Below are positions 38,815 through 51,192 of a DNA stretch of 64,000 nucleotides, piece by piece (the first letter of the stretch is position 1; each line of letters begins with the position of its first letter). Both the position numbers and the translations under genes were made by a program. The notes under the pieces were generated by a model, which made no database searches, was not told where the DNA came from, and worked only from the letters and a program-made list of their open reading frames with translations. Source of the stretch: Krasilnikovozyma curviuscula (Eukaryota > Basidiomycota > Tremellomycetes > Cystofilobasidiales > Mrakiaceae); NCBI GenBank assembly GCA_014825775.1, contig MVAQ01000062.1, forward strand, positions 1 to 64,000, in the 5' to 3' direction.

Positions 38815-40673
38815 ATGTCCAACCCTCTGCTATACTCTCCTTTTCAGGTGATACCTGGCGTAAACCCTAATGATCCTATCTCAGCCCAGGTCCGTCCAAT
38901 TTTCCCTAGCCCTCGACGCGTCGTCGAAAAACAGGAGTCTGATCCTTTTTTTATCCTTCTCTAGATGGAACAGCTGGATCTTCTCAACACTATCCTACTA
39001 CAGGATATAGATGAGAACTTTGCCAAGTTCCACCAGGTCATCACTACCAAGATCTTGCCAGCAGTCAAACGATTTTCTCAGGCGTCTGAACCCACGAGGG
39101 AAGCAGCCAAAGTTCGTCTCTGGTTTCTCCTTTTGGCCGTAGCCAGGACGTTTCAGAGACTGACAGATCTGTTTCTTTTCAGTTCTGGAAGAATTTCTTC
39201 GAAGCCGCAGCTGAAGTGCCCATTATCATCCCAGGAGGAGAAGGAGACCAGTCCCTGACCTCGCACTCGCACGAACAAGACGAAACAGCAACCCAATCAG
39301 AGTCAACACTTCATCCCAGCAACTCAGAAGAGGTATCAGATGACAGTTTCATGAATGGGGTCATGGGAGCTTCGTCAACTCCGGTAGCCTCCCGAGGTCA
39401 TCAGCTGCATTTGGACGACTTGGATTCCCCTTCGACTCCGTTGGACGATGAGGAGCCATCCTGGGCTGAAAGCCCCTTTGATCGAACGAACAGGTTGCTG
39501 GAAGCTGATATTGCGCGTGATGCCTCGCTGTTGGGCCGAAGTGCCGGTGCGAGGTCGAGGACTTTGGAGGGTGGTGCTCGAGGAGTAGTGGGTACGCCAG
39601 ACACAGCCAAAGGCACTGGTCGACAACTCAAAGCTGGTCCTTCTCACTCTCGACATGCCTCATCATCCTCAGCCATCGCTGGTAAAAAGAAGTCGTCCAA
39701 GAACCCATTCCAAGACCAGTCCAACAACGGAATCGTCGACATTCGAACCACACCACTTGTCACCTCCAGATACAACACCCAGCCTTATGATGACAACTCT
39801 TCAGACTCCAACTTGTCAGACGAAGACGACGACCACGGCTTGTATCCCAAAGGTTGGAGTCCTCCGGTCACCATGCACTTCACCGCTCCTCACCAGGGAA
39901 CTAACTGGGTGAAGACACCAGCTAAAGATGCAGCAGAAGCAATCACCAGACGATTCCTCAAAACTATTGAAGGTGATTCAGCCTCGAATGCGAGCTTGGG
40001 GTCGGTCCCCAGGAATGTAAGCGGTGGTGTTGCGAAGAGCCCGTCGATGGCGTCCCTCGGCTACGCATCACCTAGGGCTTATGGCAACATGAGAGCGGCG
40101 GCTAACTCCAGGGCGGATGATGATGGCGATGATGGCGAAGATGATGGATACGACCAATCTTCACGCCAAGGATCAGTGTTGGACGAGTTACTTGCTCAAG
40201 GTGTCAAAATTGGTGATGAGTCTTTCGACTCTCAGGATGATTCAATGGATGATTCAGAAGCAGATATTACTCTCTCACCTACCACCAATGCTCCAGCGCA
40301 CCTTCACCAACCACCACTTTCAGCAACCTCGTCCATCTCCACTGCTCAGTACAACCTTGCTGGCGTTCAACACTCGTCACTTCTCCAACACTCCTCTCAA
40401 GCCTCTGGATCAACTCGACCTCTCATTGATCTGGACACGACGGCTGACTCGTTGGCGTCTGTGAACGAGTCGTTCGACACAGGCGAGGGCCATGGGGAGA
40501 AGGACACCTTGTTTGGACCAATCTCAGCGAAACTTGGGGGCGCTGGAAGAGCTGGGGGCTTCGGATTGCTCGCTAGGAGTGAAATGGACACTTTTATGGG
40601 TGGAAAGCTGGAGGATGCAGGGCCAACAGAGAGTCCAACGCCTGGTTTGGCGCTAGGCGGCGGGAAAAGGTAA
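38815..40673 (+). CDS. ASK1: DASH/Dam1 complex subunit Ask1
   Basis: Three exons: 38815-38889, 38965-39111 and 39183-40673; 570 aa. The N-terminal domain has the Ask1 pattern: PGVNP, then EQLDLLNTILLQDIDENFAKFHQVI, then KILPAVKRFSQ and FWKNFFEAAAEVP. The rest is long and disordered, with Ser/Asp-rich stretches and many Ser-Pro or Thr-Pro sites (DDLDSPSTPLDDEEPSW), as expected for a Cdk1 target. Ask1 is one of ten DASH subunits that ring spindle microtubules and couple them to kinetochores. The conserved end DTFMGGKLEDAGPTESPTP is present. The last codons could instead be spliced from 40670 to an acceptor near 40765, ending GGGKSPL; the unspliced stop is reported. Confidence 0.88.
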
Positions 40674-41050
40674 ACAGCGCTTCCGGGTTTCCTTTTTTAT
40701 ATACTTGTAGAGTTAAGCTGCGAGCTACTGTCTAGACTGTTTAATTTTGTGCTTTTGTTCTCAGCCCTCTGTAAGAGCTTGAGAACTGCAGATCGAGGAA
40801 AACAGAAGTTAAAATTAAAATGAATGTCTAACTGCTCCATCAACCATCGCTGGAATTATAATCACTGGCTTAGTCCTACTATGACATTATTTGGGGTTTT
40901 GAAAATTTGCAGTTGCGCCTCTCAATATCTGATGAGGAGGCTGCAGGACTCAACGGCCACCTTTCAAAATAAGATAAACACTTCGCCACAAGAAACCAGT
41001 TCATCCCGTAAGAAGGCTTTAGATAGAGAACAAGATGGGATCAAATCCAT
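40674..41050. other. Convergent gap between ASK1 and GND1
   Basis: About 375 bp of 3' UTR-like AT-rich sequence. No feature seen apart from the possible final ASK1 splice site. Confidence 0.4.
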
Positions 41051-43701
41051 TTAAGCGTTGTAAGTGGAAGCAGAGATGTTACCACCTCTTCCAGTCCAGT
41101 TGATGTGGATATCCTTTCCAGACTCGAGACGAGCGTTCTCCATACCAGGTCTGACTCTGAAGGTGTGCGCACCGAAGTAGTCACGCTGGCCTTGGATCAA
41201 GTTGGCAGGGAGGGTCTCGGTTCTGTAGCCGTCGAAGAAGGACAAAGCAGTCGAGTGAGCTGGGAGTGGGATACCCCAGAGAGTACCTTGGGCAACGACA
41301 CGTCTCTGTCGACGGTAAAAAGAACAGCAAATACTTGGTCAGTGAACGAAACCGAGATTAAGTCGACGAGTGCAACCTGTACTACTCACCCATCCTGGTT
41401 GAGCCTTGGCAATAGCAGCCTTGAAGAAGTCATCGAACAACAAGTTCTCGAGGTCCTGGTCCTTTTGGAAGGCCTTGGTGATATCCGCCAAAAAGACGGA
41501 CTTAATGATACATCCTCCTCTCCACATGGCAGCGATACCAGCATTGTTGAGCTTCCAGTCATACTACAAGAGAAAATAATAAAAGGTGGTTCAATTTTCA
41601 TGCTGGACTAGTGATGGACTCTGAGGGGACATACCTCAACGGCGGCAGTCCTCATAAGCATGTAACCTTGAGCGTAGGAGATGATCTTGGAAGCGTAAAG
41701 AGCTTGCTCGAGGTCATCACTATGTTGTGAGGACGGAAGTTCAAGGTCAGCACATTGCATCATAGTGAGTGCAGAAGTTGCACGTACATGAATTGCTGCT
41801 TATCACCCGTAAAAGCAGTTCGTTCAGGACCAGCAATAACCTTTGAAGCTCTCACTCTCTCATCCTTGATGGCAGAGAGACATCTAGCGAAGACAGCTTC
41901 ACCAATCAAGGTGACTGGCATACCCATATCGAGAGCGTTGATCGCAGTCCATTTACCGGTACCCTTCTGACCAGCTTTGTCAAGGATCTTCTCAACCATT
42001 GGAACACCATCCTCATCGTTGTAGGCAAGGATCTCGGCGGTGACTAGTCACAGTGCGAACAGTCGTCCGTCAGAAGTCGTTAAAACAAGTTTTGAGATGC
42101 GAAATTATGCTGAGTGAGTTGCTTACTTTGGATGAGGAAAGAGTCAAGAACACCCTTGTTCCACTTAGTGAAGACTTCAGCAATTTCTTTCTCTGGGAGA
42201 CCAAGGCCTCTCTTGAGGATATCGTAGGCCTCAGCGATGAGTTGCATGTCACCATATTCGATACCATTGTGAACCATCTGCGACACAAACATCAGCAAGA
42301 GCTTGAGACTCAATGAGATCTGGGAAACTCACCTTAACGTAGTGTCCAGCACCAGTTCCACCGACCCAGTCGCAGCATGGCTCATCACCATTTGGACCTT
42401 TGACCTGGGCGGCAGTCTTCTGGAAGATCTCCTTGATCTCAGGCCAGGCAGCTTCAGATCCACCTGGCATCAACGAAGGACCGTATCTAGCACCCTCTTC
42501 ACCTCCTGAGACTCCGGAGCCAACGAACAAGAGTCCCTTCGACTCGAGCTCAGCGCAACGACGGATGGAATCTGTAGAAGAGGAAGAGCCCAATTAGTCA
42601 GGAATTGATTTCACAAAGAAGAAAATCAATTCTAGATTGTAAGAATGTCTTACCTGGGTAGTGAGAGTTGCCGCCCTATTAGAGATGGAAAGAGGAATGG
42701 CGAATAGCGTATGATCAGTCCGTGCAAGAAAGTAATGAAGTGACGGTGACGACTCACATCAATGACGATATCTCCCTTTTCTAAGTGAGGTTCCAAAAGC
42801 TCAATAAACGAATCGACAGCTTTACCAGCCTGGACGAGCAAGATGATTTTTCTTGGGGTCTTCAACTTTGAGCACAAGTCTTCGATGGAGTGAGCGCCAA
42901 TGACGTTGGTACCCTTAGCTTCATTGGCCAAGAAGGTGTCTACTTTGGAGACAGTTCTGTTGAAGGCGCAGACTTTGAAGCCTCTGGAAGATGGATGAGG
43001 TAAGGGTTTCAGACAAGTTTGGGGCGGCCTCACTGTATCAGCTCTCAGTTTCTACTCACTTGTCATTCTGCATGGTAAATCAATCAGGGCAGCATTCATT
43101 GAACAAGAGAAGGGAAAGCGAACAAGATCAGCAAGCGTTTGGAAGGCGTCTCCTCGGTAAGCTTTCCCTCCACATGATCTCTATCATTGATCGAAATACG
43201 TGGAAATTGAGACGGGAGAATGAGGGGAAGTGCTACATACCATGTTCTAAAGATAAATACAGGAAAAGAAGAAGAAAGAGATCTTCAGTGTTCACGTCCC
43301 TGCATGACACCGACCGAAGGGTGGAACTCACGAGAATCAAGTTCTGACCCATGACGGCCAAACCGATGAGACCAATATCAGCTCTTAATGTATTATTCCA
43401 TCAGACAAATATACGTGGGATTTGAAGCATTGGTGTCAGGGCAGAACAGGGAAGATGAGGTAATGATTCGCCGTTCATAGTGAGATAGAATGGGTGAGTA
43501 ATAGCAAGGGAAACTGTCAGTCCATCCACTCAATCCATTCAAGGGGAATAGCCTTCAGTGATTCTCTAATGAAACTATACCCAGCTTCCATGATGAAAAT
43601 GGATTCAGATCTCCAAGCTCGACAAGGCTTATCACCCCCAACGGAAATGCAGCCTCCCTCCACCAACGTAAAAAGGAAGCAACAACTCACTTTTCAGACA
43701 T
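41051..43701 (-). CDS. GND1: 6-phosphogluconate dehydrogenase, decarboxylating
   Basis: Twelve exons: 43701-43691, 43383-43332, 43246-43241, 43067-43060, 42983-42758, 42675-42654, 42571-42333, 42277-42127, 42043-41788, 41719-41635, 41563-41390 and 41305-41051; 494 aa, the standard length. This is the third enzyme of the oxidative pentose phosphate pathway, making ribulose-5-phosphate, CO2 and NADPH. Signatures are [39 protein letters not shown]-like (DGGNSHYPDS), [52 protein letters not shown] and the tail INWTGRGG. The opening codons are spread over exons of 11, 52, 6 and 8 nt, separated by introns of 307, 85, 173 and 76 nt; only this path restores LILNMNDKGFKVCAF. The long first introns may carry regulatory signals (inference). 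Confidence 0.95.
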
Positions 43702-44251
43702 TCTTAATCGAGTTAGAGCTCTTCTGAGAATCGTTGGAGGGAAGGGGAAAATGAAGATGCGGTTAAAATCAGGGAAGTAAACTAGGAAGCTGCCTCGAGA
43801 GAGTAAGCCCTTATTCGCCACCGATTCGAGAGGGGTTTACTTTGTTTCAGCCCGAGACTTTGAAGGATGTCAGATTTTGGGAATAGATTGCAGTGTAGTT
43901 AGTTGAAGATGGTGGGAATGGCCAGATAAATAATTTGGCAGGCATTGCAGAGACGCCTTCGTGTTCGCAGGTACGGAATCGGAGAAAACGAGCCGGTGGC
44001 AGTTACTGTGAAGGTGTTTTGTGAACTTTCCCCACTATAATCTTGAAGGAGAACAGTCTTGAAGAGGCTTATGACCAATATTGAGTGGGGAAGATGGCTT
44101 AATGTGGGAGATGTGGGAGAATTGCGAACTGAACTACTATAGCGACGATCAAAATAAACAAGTGCCAAAGCTCGTCCATCTAGAGATACACCGATAAAAC
44201 GAGAAATACACATTAGGGGTCTAACTAGAACTTTTAGGTAGTATTATATTA
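43702..44251. other. Intergenic region upstream of GND1
   Basis: About 550 bp with the GND1 promoter and the 3' UTR of the symporter, both minus-strand. No recognisable coding or repeat structure. Confidence 0.4.
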
Positions 44252-47200
44252 TTAGTAGCTGTATCGGAATTCTGCGAGAAAACACGAGGAGATGGTCAGA
44301 CCCCGGCCCAAGTAGACAGCTGGGGAAGAAGGGTGAGAGACGAAACGAACCAGGATTGGCAATATCGGTAAGATCCTTGAAAGCAAGATTATGTTCACGT
44401 TCACTGTCGTCGTCCTATTTAACAAAAAAGACAAAGTTAAATATCGAGAATCAACAACAAGGGAAAATTATGCGAACGCACCTCGCCAGTCCCAACGCTC
44501 ACTTCCTTGGCCTCTCTCCTCTTCTTAACATTCTCTCTCATATAGTGCAGCCTCAGAAGGAGAAATACGAGGATGGATGCGACATAGCAAGCCAATTGTC
44601 CAGCAAAAGCTTTGCTTTAGCGCGAACAAAAGCTGTCAGCAGACTAACCTGACGCCCTAGCAGACGGATAGGGTTGTGTTACTGACCGGTAGAGAGGGGC
44701 ATCACTGCTTTGGAACAGTTGTGGACCAGCAGCGTTTCCTGCAGACCTGAGATTGTCATGGTTGTCAAAAGAAGCAAAGTCAGAAAAACTCATACAGGAC
44801 CGTAGATAGCGCCCGAATGCTCACCACGCTATAAATGTCATGGCGGTGATGAACGACTTCTTCGTTTGGCCAGCAACATTTCTGGTAAGGAGGGAGAATG
44901 AGAGGGAGCTCTGGGCGTTAAAGAAAATGGTGCAGTAGAAGGCAATGAGGAGTCCAGCGGCGTGAGCTTTGTTGTTTGGAACGGTCAAGACTGAGCACGA
45001 CACAAAGACGTAAGAATTAATCAGGATGTGATCCAACCCAAAGGAGACGTTGGTTGAGGGAAATCCTCGAACTCACAACAAACGGCAGAGACGATGTTTG
45101 GGATGGTGAAGAGCTGTCAGAAACAAGAAGAAAAAACATCAGTTCGCGAGTCGTCTAAAAAGGGATTTCTGACCCCACTCACGAGCATCACAAGAAGAGT
45201 TTGGTTAGTCTTCTTAGCCAGCCAAGCAGCACCGAGAAGCACACAAATCTGCCAAGTGCCTTGAGCGATAGAGAGAAGATCTGCGTTTAGGGTTGAGAAC
45301 CCTAAGTTAGTCGTAATAATTATGTTAGAGTAGGCACCGAGGCCACCAGTTGGGATAGTGCTACAGCAATAGTGTGTTGGAGAAAGGAGCACGACTGTCA
45401 GAATACAGTTCCACACAAACCGGCTGACGAGCCACACTCACTTCAACACTTGGATGAGGAAAAAAGCCCAGGTTTGAGGATCACGGATCGCTTCCCAGAT
45501 TTGATCCTTCTTGAAGTGCTTGTCTTGTATACCGGTGTCACTATTACGGATAGAGTAAAGAGGGTCAGAAAGACGAGAAGAGCTGCCCAGAATGATTTGT
45601 TATCGCAACTCACTTCTTTCGAACTCTTTCAACCATCATACGGCGGTCCTGTTCACTGAAGAATCGACCGGATCTCATTGGAGAATCAGGAAGCCACCAC
45701 TATCCCGGAAGAAAAACGGGGCGCCGCAACAAGGGTGTCAACAGGCTTTCGTCGGTGAAAAGAAGGGGGATGAAACAGCGCTCACAAAGACAAAGGCACC
45801 CCAAATGACAGTCATGATACCCAAGGTTAAGTACATGACCTGCCAGCTCTTGAGTGCAGCGCCATTAACGTGGTAGAACCCGTAAGCGATTAGACCTGGA
45901 ACGGAGGAAACCAGTCAATTCAAATTGTTACTCTTTTAAAAACGAATCGGAAACAAGTCACTCGCCTCCTACTGCGGTTTGCAGGCCATTCATCGCGTAC
46001 CACATGGCGATAGTTCCAGCTTGCTCGTCGCGTTTGTACCATGTCGACGTCAAACGGAGGAAGGTAGGCTGGATTGAGGACTCGAAGACACCAAGGAGAC
46101 ACCTCAGCTGGAAGAAATGAGATTAGATTTGAGTATGAGGTTGTCAGAAAAATTTGTATAGGTGCGAGGTGTTTGCAAAATAAGAGAGCGGGTGTAGGTG
46201 ATGAGAGAACGATTTACGAAGACATGACGGAGAATCTACTTACGACACAGAGACCGACAAAATTATTGGCTGCTGCACTACAGCCCACTACGATACCCCA
46301 TGCAATGATGTTAAATGAGAACCATTTCGAGATGGGCAGCCTCTGGATCAAGAAATTTTGCGCTGTCGGTATTGATGGACACAAAACACCGATGGTCAGC
46401 AAGGGAGTGCCTCGAACGAGGAAAGCGACAGAAGACCTACGGAATTCGGAAACCAAAACAGACAGATATAGACACGTTGTGAGCCATGAATCTGATCGTT
46501 GCGACGAACAGGTATGGGTCAGTTGTGTGCGTGGACGTCTGAGCGTAGATCGACTGCGGAGAGACACCGCAAAGGATACTGACATTGTTGCCCAACGAGG
46601 TGTGCGTCTGTTTTGATTCCCATGATACTGGCGAAGGAAAGGGTGCCCTGTCAGGCAAGGAGAAAGAGAGGGGCGTCAGTCTATGTGGAGACAGAAGCGC
46701 GTTTTTCGAGATCATGTTGTTTGTCGCCCGTCTTTTGGCAGCCCGAGAGCAAGCATGGACTCGGCTTTGATCTGAAAGAGGAATATATACCTTATCAAGT
46801 GACTGCACGAAATAGCAGCCTACCGTGAGGTAGCAAGAGTTTCGGTGGGTCAGTTTTATACTGCATACGACGCTTTTTGTGGCCCAAATATCGAGCTCCA
46901 AGGAGACATACCGAGCATCACTAGCAGGACGTGTTTGTCAATCATCCTCTTGAGCCTCTTGTCATCCTCGGGGCTCACGATGATCCGAGGGTCGACGAAC
47001 TCTGCTACTTCTTCGTCCATCGATGTCAGCGAGTCGAGCTCTGGGCGGTAGTTACCTAAGTCAATTGTAAACAAAGGGGGCCATTGACAACGACACCAAA
47101 AGGAGGACACGCAGAGTATGAGGAGACAGAGAAATGAGCTAGATTAGCGCTGGCTTGACGGTTCCTAAGAGTGGGAAAGCAGAAACGAGGGGTCTGGGCT

Positions 47201-47302
47201 GCCATTCGTACCTTTGTCTTCAACATGCCGAACTGCAGACTTTGTATCCAGCGAAACAGTTGAGCTCTTCTTGGCCTCTTCAGTTGTAGTGACACCGTCC
47301 AT
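44252..47302 (-). CDS. Dal5-family anion:cation symporter (MFS)
   Basis: Seventeen exons: 47302-47212, 47055-46912, 46819-46791, 46647-46584, 46491-46441, 46362-46244, 46107-45966, 45895-45786, 45699-45614, 45540-45442, 45360-45183, 45113-45077, 44990-44825, 44746-44687, 44614-44482, 44414-44351 and 44271-44252; 530 aa. Family landmarks: LVMLGCYFVQSLDK in helix 1, YSWLTTCLYL, SEFPQNFLIQRLPISKW, LRCLLGVFESSIQP (the motif after helix 4), WYKRDEQ, a long central loop with RSGRFFSEQDRRMMVERV, NTIPTGGLGAYS and the end FKDLTDIANPEFRYSY. Relatives carry allantoate, nicotinate, pantothenate or biotin precursors with protons; the substrate here is unknown. Intron 7 begins GCGAGT at 45965; a GT donor two bases later shifts the frame and loses VGGLIAYG. 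Confidence 0.9.
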
Positions 47303-48190
47303 CGACACCGCGGGCTGGGAGATCTGCAACCGGTGGGCTTGGAGGAGGGTGAGGAGGAGAGGGGGCAAACTGCAGAGAACCGCAGCGGGGCAGCAAAAAA
47401 AACGGTCGAATTTAATGAAGGCATGTGGCTCAGAAAGGCAGAAAGGCTGCAGGTGGTATCATCTGTCTCTCGGTACGGTTGGTCAACCTCTCGTTACGTA
47501 TTCAGATACAGTTTCAAGGAGAATAGGGAGAAAAAAACAACAAAAAGGAAAAGAATAAGAAAAGGAAAACAAGAGCTCAGCATGGCCTATGAACACAGAA
47601 GGTGCAAAAATTTGGCAAAGCAGGATGAATCTATGAGAGTAGATGTGCACTACTCTGCAACAATCACAGCATAAGCAGAACTAGCAAACCGATCTGAGGA
47701 GCATCTCTGGCGGTTGTTTACATTCCCGTTTCAGCTTCGCCGTCGACGCGATTTATTCTGATAGAAAGGAGAAAATCTAAGATAAGAGATGGACAAGGTG
47801 TGTATTAACCGGTGAAATACTGAAATCAAGATCGAAGCAGCAAATTCCTATCGATGTCTTTGGCTGAGTTGCGCGCGAGATCTTACTTGCAGGGAAACTT
47901 GGGGGGTGACGTTCTTCTCCCACCTCAAAACTTTCTACCCTCTGCTGTCCAATCCAATACTACCAAAACATATCAGGTGGGCTTTCTCTCTGCTGCTTCT
48001 AAAGCCAATCAACCATCGCCTTTTGTGTCGAAGCTCAGCCTGACTCTGCTGCGTTCACCTCAGCTGCTGTTTGGAACGCAACCATAAGCAGTGGCCTGCT
48101 GTCGAGGTCTGACGCTGGATCAGAAAAGCAGTTAATGTGAAATACCGTTGCAGATATCAGTTTGACCAGTCTCGAGTAATATCAGAAGCT
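47303..48190. other. Divergent intergenic region, symporter and KAR5
   Basis: About 890 bp. Apart from the doubtful small ORF at 47854-48087 I see purine-rich tracts (47530-47575) that may belong to the symporter promoter. An in-frame ATG at 48137 could extend KAR5 by 18 residues. Confidence 0.35.
47854..48087 (+). CDS. Possible small gene, unrecognised
   Basis: A 77-codon ORF (MSLAELRARSYLQGN...) lies in the divergent region between the symporter and KAR5. A GTGGGC donor at about 47977 and a CAG acceptor near 48063 would remove most of the second half and give about 48 aa. I do not recognise either form. Its composition is not obviously random, but it could equally be part of the KAR5 leader. 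Confidence 0.25.
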   Translation: MSLAELRARSYLQGNLGGDVLLPPQNFLPSAVQSNTTKTYQVGFLSAASKANQPSPFVSKLSLTLLRSPQLLFGTQP

Positions 48191-50735
48191 ATGAGGAGTC
48201 CTTTCAGAAAAGGCGGCAGGGTGTCTCTGCGGCTCTCCCTGGTCGTTGCACTTCTTGCCCTCATACCTGGTTATGTCGTATCCTGGAATCTTCCTGGTTT
48301 CAGACCAGCTCTTTCTTTGAACGATCAGGTCGATGGGAGCTATAATGAAGGCGAATTTGAAGTTCAGACGAGCAAACAACCACAGTGGGAACATCTCCTT
48401 TCACCTCTTCCTGAAGCCATCCGATCGATCAGCTTGTCAGAGAAGGACAAGGACGAGATATTCACCAGTCTTCGTGAGTTTTCCTTCTGATCATCTGTAT
48501 ATCTGTATGTCAACTCCTTCACTGATTGCAACTATGTTGCTTGTTCCCCCATTCCCAGATCTCCTGCAAGAATCGTCTTCGAAACCAGACTGCTTCAACA
48601 TGGCCGCTAGGAGACTGAGAACAGCTTGTGATCCTTCTTCTTTGGGGTCAAACCATGGAATGGGAGAAGCGGAACGAATGAACGGTCAGATCCCTACACC
48701 TCACTTCCTTATGACGATCGCGCATCTCACAACTTATATATTTTAACACACAGCTGCTATCACTCTGACGCTCTGTGATCTTAACTCGTCCCATCTCACT
48801 ATTCCGCAAGAATGTCATCCTTTCACCTCGATCTCTCTGACTCCACCCAGAGCGGACGCGAAGCAGACAGCACATTCGTGCGTCCAGGCGATCAGTAGAA
48901 GCGGACAGTATTGGACGAGTTACAGCGGGTATTTAAGGGAGGTTTGTGAGTGAAAGTTTTTTTTCAATAAATCATCTGATGAGGGTCATTAGTGGTGACT
49001 TTATTCTGTCCCACTTCTAACCTAAATGTAGCGCAGCTGTGTTTTGCGTTGAAGTCTCAAGCGGCGATAGGTCCGTCGGTTCTCCGCAAGTCTTATTCTG
49101 TTCTTCGTATTCTAGCCTGATCAGAATGCGGTCTTCCTCCTAATATAATCTAGAACAAGCTCATACAATCTACCTCAACGCGACTCTCGAAAAACTTTCT
49201 TTGATACGATCGCTCTCAGCTCGGGAGGCCAACCAAAAACAGTTCTTGACAGATCTTGAACACGCAACTCGAATTATAGCAATGGAGTGGAATGACGGTT
49301 TAGAGGTAAGCACATCTGAGGGTTGTAGATGTCATATCCTATATTCTTATCTAGTTCACCAACTTAGAGTTTAAATACGCTTACCGATCATTTAAAATCC
49401 GTTTCTGAAGCTCATTCTCAACACCTACTTAAAACAATCACAGAAGAGTATAAGAGATCTCAAGAGAATACGTTCGATGAGGTCAAATCTTCGTTGGCGG
49501 TTTTGGTGAACACTGCGACGCAAGACGTGTCGTCCGTGATCCAGGATGAAGTAGCGGAGTTCTCCAAACTGATGAGTTTCATTGTTTTTTTCTCCCTTCT
49601 TTTCTATACTGCGAATCTGAAAATTGTTTAAATCTGTGAAAACAGGCGTCTGAGACTCTGCGCTTTTCAATGACAACCTTTGCCTTCCATTTCTCAGATC
49701 AAATGAACCGAGCTGAGACTCAATTGAATACCTTCAATCACACATTAGATTCTGTTTCTTTGGTCGTGATGGCTTTGGAAGACCGGTTGAGGGTCGCGAC
49801 GCAGGTGGGCTCAACCGTCCTCGAACATTCTCAAATCTCAGACTAACGCCTCTCGGAGATCGACCAAGTCGCTCGATACACTGAACCAAGAGTCGCAGTC
49901 AATTTACACATCACTTCAACGCTCCAACGGCCTCGCTCTAGAGACCCAAGTACATTTTTCTAGTTCTCTCTTCTATCCGACTTATAGCTAACTGAAGTCA
50001 TCAGGCAATAGCGTTCTTCACTGTTTCATCGTTACACCAACTCAACAGTACCATCCATGGTCTTTCTTTGGTTGTCAAACAAGAAGTTGCGGAGATCAAT
50101 GCGACATATCAGTCCCTGTCTGCGGGTGGATTTGCTCCGATGAGTATGATGGTGGAGCGATGGGTCTGGGAAGTACTGGAGGGGTATATCAATAGGTTTC
50201 TAGGTGGTGAGTCAATCTTGGACTTTAGTTCCTTTTTGTTTTTGTTAGGGTTCTGATAGCTTTCTTCACCAATAGCAAATTCTGCAATGCATTTCAAGCT
50301 TGTTTTGGGAATGAGTGCAACTTTCGCCTGGAGTGGAGTTTTGTTCTTTCTGAACTGTTCGGTGGTAAGTATTTCGCCTGAATTCTGGTGTCTATTCTGG
50401 TGTCTTGAAAGCACGCCTAATACTACTGTTCGCAGCGTTTGCTCAAGTTCTTTGCCGTCAAAGTATATGAATGCTTGAAGAGGACACACCGGGGACCTGA
50501 CTCACGAATTGATAGAAGAAATAGAATTTGTTTTTCTGATCAAAGGTGAGTGCTGCCTACAAGGTCATTGACTTCTTGTTAATAAGTTGACACATACGTC
50601 GACAGAAACACCCCTCGCCGCAAATTCAACTTCACCACCTCTCGCAGTACCTTCAGTGGAGGATTCAATAACAGTAGAGAACAATTACCATGGGAGAAGT
50701 CTCGCTATCCTCGGGCGAAGTCGTCGCCGCTGTGA
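48191..50735 (+). CDS. KAR5: Nuclear fusion protein Kar5 (GEX1/Brambleberry family)
   Basis: Twelve exons: 48191-48473, 48559-48684, 48754-48945, 49032-49070, 49154-49305, 49368-49575, 49698-49804, 49869-49949, 50005-50206, 50276-50364, 50436-50545 and 50606-50735; 572 aa. A signal peptide (LSLVVALLALIPGYVVS) is followed by the Cys-rich family domain: CFNMAARRLRTAC, AAITLTLCDL, PQECHPF, a Cys in AHSCVQAI, then YWTSYSGYLREVSQLCFAL. Long coiled coils follow, then hydrophobic segments (around FKLVLGMSATFAWSGVLFF) and a basic tail. Kar5 sits in the nuclear envelope or ER and drives nuclear membrane fusion after cell fusion. Exon 7 is inferred from a weak GTTTCA donor at 49576. The stop follows AKSSPL; a donor overlapping the stop could extend it but gives no family match. 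Confidence 0.85.
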
Positions 50736-51192
50736 GTTTACTTACGTCGTATTTATGATCGACGTCGCTATCCTCGCCCACGAATTTGTTATCTCTATCT
50801 CCCTTTCAGCATATCTAAAGAAAAAACGCAGACATTATACTACGCAGCTCATCATTTGTTGTTTCTTGTGTTATATCATCCTTCTCATTACTACTTTGTA
50901 GCGCTCAATTTTTTGTTTACAATAGACGCTCATGCCACCTTCAGTCGTCCTCAAATGAGTGAGGTTACCCAAGCACAAGCGTCTAAAGTTAATCAAGGTG
51001 AAAGTAAGCTTATATTGTAGTAGTCAACCGTCCCCCTTTTTTAACCTTCTCAAGGCCGAAAACAAGACTAGTTTTAGCCCCACAAAAGATACCGCAGTGT
51101 CGCCATGGAGTACAGCTACTAATCCCTGTTTTTTTATGTTCGTCCTAACTTCCACCTTCTTCCAGTCCGATACAGTTCTTTCTTTCCAAGCA
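50736..51192. other. Gap between KAR5 and the next gene
   Basis: About 460 bp. A frame beginning ATGAGTGAGG at about 50955 runs for some 20 codons and could be a non-coding first exon or an upstream ORF of the following gene. I could not join it in frame with convincing splice sites. Confidence 0.35.

Noticed and set aside
39375..39656. Antisense ORFs inside ASK1
   Set aside because: Shadows of the long Ser/Asp-rich ASK1 exon caused by its codon bias.
49576..49697. A KAR5 exon reading ASETLRFSMTTFAFHFSDQM at 49645-49700
   Set aside because: Its phase does not match the upstream exon; using the GTTTCA donor at 49576 and the CAG before 49698 keeps frame, so this stretch is treated as intron. 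The alternative remains possible.
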